NCBI GenBank assembly: GCA_044507775.1
Contig: JBIQIY010000001.1
Coordinates: 62,001-126,000, forward strand
Source: Chryseosolibacter sp044507775
GTDB taxonomy: Bacteria; Bacteroidota; Bacteroidia; Cytophagales; Cyclobacteriaceae
Reading direction: 5' to 3'
DNA: 64,000 nt
Shown here: piece by piece, positions 1 to 6,982 of the stretch
How the letters are laid out: every line of letters starts with the position of its first letter
Numbering within the stretch: the first letter of the stretch is position 1
Made by a program: the position numbers and the translations under genes
The notes under the pieces: generated by a model
Told to the model about the DNA's origin: nothing
Databases searched by the model: none
Seen by the model: the letters and a program-made list of their open reading frames with translations, nothing else

Positions 1-1752
1 CCGTCACGCACCTCCCTTCCTCTCGAAGTGTCGGCCCGACTCGAAAACGCGAACCTCAAGATCATCGAACCATTTTTTGACGATACATTCTCCAATATCG
101 GCGGAACCATCACCGGTAACTATCGCATCACCGGGAGACTCGAATCGCCCATGTTCGTCGGGGAGGGAAAAGTAACAGGCGGGCAGATTATGGTCAATTA
201 CCTGAAGACGACGTATCAATTCACGGGCGTTGTCGGCCTGTCTCCTAACTCGATCTACTTCAAGAACATGGAGATGTCAGACTTGTTCAACAACCAGGGA
301 AGACTGAATGCGACGCTGAGCCATCAGAACTTCAATAGCATGCGTATCAATCTGGAGGCGTCGTTCCGGAATTTTCAGGTCCTTAACACCACCGAAAAAG
401 ACAACCGTTTATTTTACGGCCAGGGCTATGCGACTGGTGATCTCAACATAACGGGGCCGATCAACAATCTGAAATTTACTTCCAACGCACGAACGGACAA
501 GAACACGAAAGTCTACATTCCCATCGGCGGTGTAAGCGAAGACATCGAGCAGGCGGAGTTCATCCGTTTCGTAAATTTTTCGGATTCCACTTTTCAGAAT
601 ACGCTCAAGGACAACGTTTCAAACAAACTTGACCTGACTGGCATCACACTCGATTTCAATCTCGATGTCACCCCGGACGCTTTGTTCGAGATTATTCTGG
701 ATTACGAAACCGGAGACATCATTCGGGGGCGCGGCAACGGTGACCTTCAGCTGCAGCTCGATACGCGAGGAGAATTCAATATGTTCGGCCCGTTCGAATT
801 TGAGCAGGGCGGATATAACTTTACTTTGTATGATATACTCAACAAGGACTTCGCCATCCAGAAGGGAAGCCGCATTACATGGTTCGGAGATCCTTACGCG
901 GCAACGCTCGACATTTCGGCAAGCTACAATCAACTGGCTTCTTTCGGGCCTATCATCACCAACCAGGAGATCGCTAACCTTCCCCAGCTGCGGAGGAAGT
1001 ATCCCGTGACCGTGTTGCTCAAGCTCGATGGTCCCATGTTGTCACCGCAGATCGACTTTGACATCGTCGCGACGGATCTGCCACAAAGCATCGTCGTGGA
1101 GAATCATCCCCCGGTTCGTCTTGACTTCGAATTCCAGGCCTTCAAGAACAAGCTGGATGAACAGGAACTCAAACGACAGGTGTTTAGCCTTGTGGTATTG
1201 CGGAAGTTCTCTCCGCTGGAATCCGCACTGAACACCAGCGGATCGATCGTCAATAGTGTAAGCGAGTTGTTGAGCAATCAGTTGAGCAACTGGATAAGCC
1301 AGGTAGACGAAAACCTGGAAATCGACCTTGACCTCAGTACCCTTGATGAAGAGGCATACAACACATTTCAGCTGCGGCTGTCCTACACGTTCATGAACGG
1401 CCGCCTGCGCGTGACGCGCGATGGTACATTTTACGGGAACCAGAACAACAACAATCTGAACAACAACCAAAGTTTGTCGAGCATTGCCGGCGATTGGACG
1501 GTAGACTATCTGCTCACACCTGACGGAAAACTGAAAGTGAAGATGTACAATCGCACCAACATCAACCCCATTTTAAATACCCTCGGCTCGCAGAATTCAG
1601 TAACAACGGGCGTGAGCATATCCCATACTCAAAGTTTCAACAACCTGAAGGATATTTGGCGGTCCGCGCGCACGCGCCGCGAGCAGAATTCCGGAACCTC
1701 CTTCGATGGAAACGACGAGGCCAAACTGGAAGAGCAAGATGGCACAGAGTAA
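1..1752 (+). CDS. tamB: TamB-like translocation/assembly module protein, C-terminal part (5' end outside window)
   Basis: The frame is open from base 1, so the N-terminus is missing and about 583 residues are visible. The protein is made of repetitive amphipathic beta-strands. The segment encoded near 783-900 (phenylalanine/glycine-rich, ending in an isoleucine-threonine-tryptophan-phenylalanine-glycine-aspartate run) matches the TamB/DUF490 C-terminal signature. TamB is an inner-membrane-anchored periplasmic protein that works with TamA/BamA in outer-membrane protein or lipid transfer. The last 14 bases overlap the start of the next gene, which suggests co-transcription. The apparent GTG at 28 is only an internal codon. 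Family assignment is firm; the exact cargo is unknown. Confidence 0.85.
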   Translation, partial: PSRTSLPLEVSARLENANLKIIEPFFDDTFSNIGGTITGNYRITGRLESPMFVGEGKVTGGQIMVNYLKTTYQFTGVVGLSPNSIYFKNMEMSDLFNNQGRLNATLSHQNFNSMRINLEASFRNFQVLNTTEKDNRLFYGQGYATGDLNITGPINNLKFTSNARTDKNTKVYIPIGGVSEDIEQAEFIRFVNFSDSTFQNTLKDNVSNKLDLTGITLDFNLDVTPDALFEIILDYETGDIIRGRGNGDLQLQLDTRGEFNMFGPFEFEQGGYNFTLYDILNKDFAIQKGSRITWFGDPYAATLDISASYNQLASFGPIITNQEIANLPQLRRKYPVTVLLKLDGPMLSPQIDFDIVATDLPQSIVVENHPPVRLDFEFQAFKNKLDEQELKRQVFSLVVLRKFSPLESALNTSGSIVNSVSELLSNQLSNWISQVDENLEIDLDLSTLDEEAYNTFQLRLSYTFMNGRLRVTRDGTFYGNQNNNNLNNNQSLSSIAGDWTVDYLLTPDGKLKVKMYNRTNINPILNTLGSQNSVTTGVSISHTQSFNNLKDIWRSARTRREQNSGTSFDGNDEAKLEEQDGTE

Positions 1753-2647
1753 TTCTACTGTTCGGGCGATTCCCGTTCCTGTTGTGCTATGTTGGATCTG
1801 CCTCATCGTCTTCGCGCCGAATGTCTCGCGCGCTCAGACCGACACAACGGCGATCAACCGCAAAAAGCTGAACACCCTGATCATCACATCTTCGGTTGCT
1901 TACTCCGGTGGGCTGGTGATGCTGAACCATGTCTGGTACCAGAACACCGGTCGCCAGTCCTTTCGGTTCTTCAACGACAACACCGAGTGGAAGCAAATGG
2001 ATAAGGCGGGACATTTCTTTGCTTCGTTTTATCTCAGCGAGATACCCGCGCACGCCTTGCGGAATTGCAACGTGCCCGATCGCAAAGCGGATTGGATTGG
2101 CGCGCTCTCGGGATTCCTGCTGACGATGCCCATAGAAATTTTTGATGGCTTCTCGGACGGCTATGGAGCTTCCGCCGGAGACCTTGTGGCTGACGCCGCC
2201 GGACCGGCCTTGTTCCTCGGGCAGAAACTTTTATGGCGCGAAGTCCGCATCCGACCTAAATTTTCTTTTCATCGGACGGACTATGCGCCTCTGCGGCCCG
2301 ACCTTCTCGGTGATGACCTTCTCAGCGAAGTGGTAAAGGACTACAACGGCCAGACCCAATGGCTTTCCGTGGATATGGACAAGTTTACGCCTTTCCCAAC
2401 GTGGCTGAACTTTGCGCTGGGATTTGGTGCAGAGGATATGATTTACGGGCGCGACCATGAGAACATCGCCGCCGGATTCGATCCTTACAGGCAGTACTAC
2501 CTGGGCATCGACCTCGACCTTACTTCCATCAAAACACGATCAAAGTGGGTAAAAACGCTGCTTTACATCGCCAGCAGTGTCAGGTTGCCCGCCCCGACGC
2601 TCGCCTTGTCGCGCAAGGGCGCAAAATTCCACGCGTTTTATTTCTGA
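1739..2647 (+). CDS. DUF2279 family membrane/periplasmic protein
   Basis: 302 residues if translation starts at the ATG inside the end of tamB; this start places a good signal peptide at the N-terminus (hydrophobic core, then Ser-Arg-Ala-Gln). The motif DKAGHFFASFYLSE and the following hydrophobic helix with ETH-type acidic/histidine residues resemble DUF2279 (YfiM-like) proteins. C-terminal to that are conserved aromatic stretches of unknown role. The overlap with tamB suggests translational coupling and an envelope function. A longer in-frame start at 1706 exists but would lie deeper in tamB and spoil the signal peptide. The biochemical role is unknown. Confidence 0.75.
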   Translation: MAQSNSTVRAIPVPVVLCWICLIVFAPNVSRAQTDTTAINRKKLNTLIITSSVAYSGGLVMLNHVWYQNTGRQSFRFFNDNTEWKQMDKAGHFFASFYLSEIPAHALRNCNVPDRKADWIGALSGFLLTMPIEIFDGFSDGYGASAGDLVADAAGPALFLGQKLLWREVRIRPKFSFHRTDYAPLRPDLLGDDLLSEVVKDYNGQTQWLSVDMDKFTPFPTWLNFALGFGAEDMIYGRDHENIAAGFDPYRQYYLGIDLDLTSIKTRSKWVKTLLYIASSVRLPAPTLALSRKGAKFHAFYF

Positions 2648-2715
2648 AATCGCTGAAATACAGGTATATTAATAGGTTAAAGCGTTTAAACCAGACTTGC
2701 GAAAAACTCAACCCT

Positions 2716-3114
2716 ATGGATATAACCTATACCCTTAAGCAGTACGCCGAGCAGATCGGCGGTCAGTTCACGGACTACGACCATATAAAATCCGTGATTG
2801 TGGTACCGCTCGACAAGAGCCGCTATCAGACCGTCCTGGCCACAACTCAGAAAAGCCAGGTCTCAGGCCGTGATCAAGCTGTATTCACGTCCAAAGTTTG
2901 TGAGTACACGAATGGCATCGACCTGAAAATGCTGATGGAACAGAATGCAAACTTCGACTATAGCAAGTTTGTTCTGGAGGATGGATATCTGAAGGTCGAA
3001 GCATCGTGCCTCGCCTCTTCGGCATCCGAAACCCAGGTGAAAGAAATGGTCCAGGAAGTCGCCCAACTCGCCGATCACTACGAGTATAAGCTGACGGGCC
3101 AGGACATTCACTAG
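2716..3114 (+). CDS. Conserved hypothetical protein, 132 aa
   Basis: Start chosen at the ATG at 2716: the upstream part of the open frame lies inside the previous gene and gives an implausible leader. The protein is acidic, soluble, has no signal peptide or membrane segment, and mixes beta-strands with a C-terminal helix (ETQVKEMVQEVAQLADHYEY). This layout is reminiscent of the YbjN/type III chaperone-like fold, but that is only a visual impression. It sits 68 bp after the DUF2279 gene and just upstream of RNase P RNA. I do not recognise a specific family and assign no function. Confidence 0.7.
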   Translation: MDITYTLKQYAEQIGGQFTDYDHIKSVIVVPLDKSRYQTVLATTQKSQVSGRDQAVFTSKVCEYTNGIDLKMLMEQNANFDYSKFVLEDGYLKVEASCLASSASETQVKEMVQEVAQLADHYEYKLTGQDIH

Positions 3115-3196
3115 ATCGCCACGGAACTCTTTCCTATTCCTGAAACTTTCCGGCAAGGAAACACCGTTATCCCATTATTCCCCTATTTTTACAAAT

Positions 3197-3595
3197 GCAA
3201 GTCGCCTTATCGCTTCGCGTTCCGGGTTGCCGGATCGCGGGGAGGAAAGTCCGGGCAACGCAGGGCAGCGTACTTCCTAACAGGAAGGATTTATCCTGTA
3301 AGGGGATAAAGACAGAAAGTGCCACAGAAAACAAACTACCTGACCCGACTTGTTCGGGGCGGGAAAAGGTGAAAAGGCGAGGTAAGAGCTCACCGGTTCT
3401 GCCGCGAGGCAGGGCGCATGGCAAACCTTACGCGTTGAAAGGTCAAATAAGTCCCGATACAAACGGCCCGTTTGTGTCCTGAGCAATCAGGCATCGGGAT
3501 GGGTAGACTGCTTGATCGCATCCGCGAGGATACGACCAGATAAATGATAAGGGTCCCGAGTTGATCGGGATACAGAACCCGGCTTACAGACTTGC
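3197..3595 (+). ncRNA. rnpB: RNase P RNA component (bacterial class A)
   Basis: Catalytic RNA of RNase P, which removes 5' leaders from pre-tRNAs. The 5' conserved P4 strand GAGGAAAGTCCGGGC is at 3242-3256 and the matching 3' core, ACAGAACCCGGCTTAC, ends near 3587. Terminal helix P1 is formed by GCAAGTC (3197-3203) with GACTTGC (3589-3595), which fixes both ends to within a few bases. The roughly 400-nt length is normal. No protein is encoded here; short open frames in the interval are chance. A rho-independent terminator follows at 3618-3662. Confidence 0.95.
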
Positions 3596-3617
3596 TTTTT
3601 ATTATTATTTGTATGAC

Positions 3618-3662
3618 AACAAACCTGTCGTTTTAACAAGGCGGCGGGTTTGTTTATTTTTC
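3618..3662 (+). terminator. Rho-independent terminator after rnpB
   Basis: Stem AACAAACCTGTCG (3618-3630) pairs with CGGCGGGTTTGTT (3642-3654) over 13 bp with two G-T wobbles and an 11-nt loop, followed by TATTTTT. It lies 22 bases past the end of rnpB and just ahead of the response regulator gene. Confidence 0.85.
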
Positions 3663-3682
3663 CAGTGAACTAATCACCAATC

Positions 3683-4834
3683 ATGTCAAAAATCCTGCTT
3701 ATTGAAGACGATGTTAAGATCCGCACTATACTGAAAGAAATTCTGCTGGAAAAAAATCACGAAGTGGATGAGGCCGGCGATGGTCAGGAGGGATTCCGAA
3801 AGCTCGAGCAGGGAATTTACGATTTATGCATCTGCGACATCAAGATGCCGAAGATGGATGGCCTGGAAGTCCTCGACCGCGCAAAAGAAGCCGGCATCGC
3901 TACAAACTTTGTCGTCATATCCGCCCATGGCAACATTGACATAGCTGTTGAGGCTGTAAAGAAAGGCGCGTTCGATTTTCTGCAAAAGCCTTTCGACCTC
4001 GGTCGTCTGGAGATAACGCTCCGCAATGCGCTCGATAAGACCACGCTGATCCGCGAGACAAAGAACCTGCGCAAGAAGATCTCCCGGAAATTTGAAATGA
4101 TCGGCGAATCCGAGGCCATCCGTCAGATGATCGATATGATTGACAAGGTGGCGCCCACTGACGCGCGCGTTCTGGTCACAGGCCCCAACGGGTCGGGAAA
4201 GGAACTGGTCGCGAAATCCATTCACGAAAAAAGCAAGCGCGCCAATGGCCCGATGGTCGAAGTAAACTGCGCGGCTATTCCGTCGGAGTTGATCGAAAGC
4301 GAATTATTCGGTCATGAAAAAGGCTCCTTTACGTCAGCGATTCGGCAGCGCATCGGAAAATTCGAACTGGCAGAAGGGGGCACCATATTTCTGGATGAGA
4401 TCGGCGACATGAGCTTGTCGGCTCAGGCAAAAGTATTGCGCGCCCTTCAGGAGCACAAGATCACGCGTGTAGGCGGTGACAAAGAAATCACTGTAAACGT
4501 CAGAGTGATCGCTGCAACCAACAAGGACCTGAAACACGAGATCGCCGAAAACCGATTCCGCGAGGATCTCTATCACAGGTTGAGCGTTATTGTTATCAAG
4601 GTGCCGTCGCTCAATGAACGCGCGGAGGATATTCCGCTACTGACCGACAGGTTTCTGGAAGATATCGCCGAGGAGCACGGGGCGAAAAAGAAGGAAATAT
4701 CACCCCAAGCACTGGACGGCCTGAAAAGTCACAACTGGACGGGGAATATCAGGGAGTTGAGAAATGTAATCGAACGTCTCGTCATCATGAGCGGGGAGGA
4801 AATCACGGCCCAGGACGTTGAAAAATACCTCTGA
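3683..4834 (+). CDS. Sigma-54-type response regulator (receiver + AAA+), lacking a DNA-binding domain
   Basis: 383 residues. Residues 1-120 form a response-regulator receiver with acidic pocket EDD and phospho-acceptor Asp52 (CDIKMPKMDG). Residues about 137-383 are a sigma-54 activator AAA+ domain: Walker A GPNGSGK at 167-173, Walker B GGTIFLDEIGD at 232-242, arginine-finger region in the C-terminal third. The sigma-54-contacting loop reads GSFTSA (214-219) rather than the classic GAFTGA; the essential Thr is kept. The protein ends right after the AAA+ lid, so the Fis-type helix-turn-helix is absent. It probably activates sigma-54 promoters from solution or with a partner. No histidine kinase gene is adjacent. 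Confidence 0.9.
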   Translation: MSKILLIEDDVKIRTILKEILLEKNHEVDEAGDGQEGFRKLEQGIYDLCICDIKMPKMDGLEVLDRAKEAGIATNFVVISAHGNIDIAVEAVKKGAFDFLQKPFDLGRLEITLRNALDKTTLIRETKNLRKKISRKFEMIGESEAIRQMIDMIDKVAPTDARVLVTGPNGSGKELVAKSIHEKSKRANGPMVEVNCAAIPSELIESELFGHEKGSFTSAIRQRIGKFELAEGGTIFLDEIGDMSLSAQAKVLRALQEHKITRVGGDKEITVNVRVIAATNKDLKHEIAENRFREDLYHRLSVIVIKVPSLNERAEDIPLLTDRFLEDIAEEHGAKKKEISPQALDGLKSHNWTGNIRELRNVIERLVIMSGEEITAQDVEKYL

Positions 4835-4838
4835 GAGG

Positions 4839-4964
4839 TTAAATCCGGGTTTCAGACGCTGTGTTCGATTTCGGAGCTTCCTTCTTGCTGTACGTAGGGC
4901 AAGTGTATTGGCTGCAAGCCGATACGAAAGCTGACAAAAGAACAAAAACGACAATCTTTTTCAT
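4839..4964 (-). CDS. Small lipoprotein, 41 aa
   Basis: An ORF below usual gene-calling length. It begins MKKIVVFVLLSAFVSAC: a short positive N-terminus, hydrophobic core and a lipobox ending Val-Ser-Ala-Cys, so cleavage should leave a lipidated Cys17 and a 25-residue mature peptide (SQYTCPTYSKKEAP...). It lies in the gap after the response regulator, on the other strand, and is preceded by a well-spaced promoter at 4988-5018. I recall similar tiny CPTY-containing lipoproteins in Bacteroidota but cannot verify this here. Function unknown; destined for the envelope. Confidence 0.75.
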   Translation of the reverse strand: MKKIVVFVLLSAFVSACSQYTCPTYSKKEAPKSNTASETRI

Positions 4965-4987
4965 TTAGCGTGGGCTTTTGGTTTTAA

Positions 4988-5018
4988 CAAAAATATAATT
5001 CTTTGATAAGAAAACAAA
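4988..5018 (-). promoter_or_regulatory. Bacteroidota-type promoter for the 41-aa lipoprotein
   Basis: On the minus strand, TTTG (5015-5018) is followed after 19 nt by TATTTTTG (4988-4995), an exact match to TAnnTTTG. The start codon lies 24 bases further on. Confidence 0.6.
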
Positions 5019-5057
5019 CCTACCGGCAATTTTGGCCCATTTAACGCCTTTGAAGGC

Positions 5058-6047
5058 CTACTCAACCATCAGGTTGCACCCCCTCACGTCGCTGTTGTCC
5101 AACCTGCCCAGGATCTCAAACGACCCGTCTTCGTAAACCCTTCCCATATCCTCCGTTTCAATGAAGACCGCCGAGTCGAAGTTTGCGAAATCCATGACAT
5201 TAATCCCGGCAGTTTCATTAAGTAACCCTGTTCTAAAGGGGTCCGTCATGTCCCGACCTACGATTTTCATCCAAGGAGGACAAAAAAAGGTGTTTTTACC
5301 CCGCGAATAGGCCTGAGAAAGCAATTCGGTCATCCCGTATTCCGAGTAGACGGCGTCGACCCCAAACCCGGCCTTAAGGGTGGCATGCAGTTCTGACCGG
5401 GTAATTTCTGGCCGCGTACCTTTCATCCCACCTGTCTCAAACACCATGCAGTGGCTCAGATCAGGATGATAACGCTCGGCCAAATCCAATAGTGCAAAGG
5501 TCACTCCCCACAAGACTGTTTTTTTTGATCCCTTTTTCAGCTTTTCCAGGTCTTTCAGCAGTTTCTCTGTGTCATGCAGGTAAAATCCGGAATAGTGGGA
5601 ACGGCTTTTTTTGATGAAGTATTCCATCATGGCTACCAGTGAGGAGTCACTGCGTTCCAGGTACGATGGCAGGAGCGCGAGAAAATGAAACTGGCTGATG
5701 TCACCGAAGAAATGTTCAAAGCAGCGAACGGAGTGGTCGAGGTAAAAGCGCAAATTTTTCACGCCATGTGCGCTGGTCCGATGGCCCGTTGTCCCGCTGC
5801 TGGTGAAAACGGTCTCGGGTTCCCAGGCGCCGGTCCTGACAATGTGATTTTTGAAAAACGAGATCGGCAGGAAAGGGATGGCATTGGCACTGTCAACGGC
5901 GTTGATGTCCAGTCTCAGATGCGAGAGGTACTCTTTGTAGACGGGATTGTTTTCTGCCTGGAAATGAAAGAGTTGTAGCGCAATATCATCAAAGGCCGAT
6001 TCGTTTATCGAATATAAATCGCTGTTAAAACCTTTAAAAGTATCCAA
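5058..6047 (-). CDS. LuxE-like acyl-protein synthetase / acyltransferase
   Basis: 329 residues, with a TTG start because no in-frame ATG lies upstream. The phosphate-binding motif TSSGTTGHRTSAHG near residue 82 and the later EYGMTELLSQAYS and GRLDNSDVRGCN stretches are typical of LuxE-type members of the AMP-forming adenylate superfamily. LuxE itself activates fatty acids as acyl-AMP and passes them to a partner protein. There are no lux reductase genes nearby, so this is not bioluminescence; Bacteroidota carry such stand-alone homologues, often near cell-envelope or capsule genes. The actual acyl substrate is not evident. It is transcribed divergently from the lipoprotein gene at 6083. Confidence 0.8.
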   Translation of the reverse strand: MDTFKGFNSDLYSINESAFDDIALQLFHFQAENNPVYKEYLSHLRLDINAVDSANAIPFLPISFFKNHIVRTGAWEPETVFTSSGTTGHRTSAHGVKNLRFYLDHSVRCFEHFFGDISQFHFLALLPSYLERSDSSLVAMMEYFIKKSRSHYSGFYLHDTEKLLKDLEKLKKGSKKTVLWGVTFALLDLAERYHPDLSHCMVFETGGMKGTRPEITRSELHATLKAGFGVDAVYSEYGMTELLSQAYSRGKNTFFCPPWMKIVGRDMTDPFRTGLLNETAGINVMDFANFDSAVFIETEDMGRVYEDGSFEILGRLDNSDVRGCNLMVE

Positions 6048-6082
6048 GCGTTTGCGTAATTTGACGTAATTAAGAAAGTAAA

Positions 6083-6982
6083 ATGAAGTTTATTAAGGGA
6101 TTAGGCTTATTATGTTTTATCACTCTTCTCTCCGGCTCGTGCTTTGATGCTCCCGAGTTTCCCGTCATACCCGAGATAGAGTTCGACCGCATCGAGATTA
6201 TTCATTCAGCCGATCCCAGCGATTTCGACACACTGAATTTATACATCAAATTCAAGGACGGCGATGGCGACCTCGGCTTCACATTAAGCCCCAAATATTT
6301 ATCGGATCCCTATCACAATGCAAATTTTTACCAGGAAGACGCCGGGGGTAAATTAATCCCACTGGGTACGGAGGCGGGTACAATCGGCGAAGATGAGTAT
6401 GAACTGCTTCATATACCTGATCCGCAAAAAGGAAAGCTGGTGGTGTACCGCACACGCAAGAAGGCAGAGTTCAACTTCCTTCCTCCTGCTGATAAGTGTA
6501 CAGGGTCCAATAGTCTCAAGCACTACGAGTACCTCGCGGGAGCACTGGGGGCTCCCAACCCGGGTGGCCGAAGATTACTGGTGCGCACGGAAGACATGGC
6601 GGCAGTCGACCCACTGGTGGAACTCGTTGACAGCTTCCCGAAGATAAATCCTCAATACTACCAGATCCGGGATACAATGTACATTACACCTAATCCGGAT
6701 CACTACAACATCGAAGTAGACTTTCTCGTGAAGGATCCCACTGCAGAAGGCGGATTTCGTGAGTTCGACTGGCGGGAAGAGTACTGCACGACCTTCGACG
6801 GAAGATTCCCGGTTCTGTCAGATGACCCCGGCTCCTCCATCGATGGAACACTGCGCTACAGCATGACTTCATTCGGTTTCCAGACGATCTTCAGTATCAA
6901 GACCCTGAAGCTTCGCGTGAGCATTAAAGATCAGCAGCGACACCGAAGTAATGTCATCTATACGAACGAATTTCGATTCTAG
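6083..6982 (+). CDS. Lipoprotein of unknown function, 299 aa
   Basis: The N-terminus MKFIKGLGLLCFITLLSGSC is a type II signal peptide with lipobox Leu-Ser-Gly-Ser-Cys (Cys20). The mature part contains a DGDGDLG motif near residue 75 and a proline/aspartate-rich, beta-rich body with a CTTFDGRFPVL segment. Similar lipoproteins are common in Cytophagales, without known role. The stop overlaps the convergent E1 gene stop by 4 bases. Outer-membrane or periplasmic anchoring is inferred from the lipobox only. Confidence 0.75.
   Translation: MKFIKGLGLLCFITLLSGSCFDAPEFPVIPEIEFDRIEIIHSADPSDFDTLNLYIKFKDGDGDLGFTLSPKYLSDPYHNANFYQEDAGGKLIPLGTEAGTIGEDEYELLHIPDPQKGKLVVYRTRKKAEFNFLPPADKCTGSNSLKHYEYLAGALGAPNPGGRRLLVRTEDMAAVDPLVELVDSFPKINPQYYQIRDTMYITPNPDHYNIEVDFLVKDPTAEGGFREFDWREEYCTTFDGRFPVLSDDPGSSIDGTLRYSMTSFGFQTIFSIKTLKLRVSIKDQQRHRSNVIYTNEFRF

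Noticed and set aside
3195..3486. Small frames on both strands
   Set aside because: They lie inside RNase P RNA.
5058..6047. Bioluminescence locus (LuxE)
   Set aside because: No luxA, B, C or D genes nearby; stand-alone LuxE-like proteins are common in this phylum.
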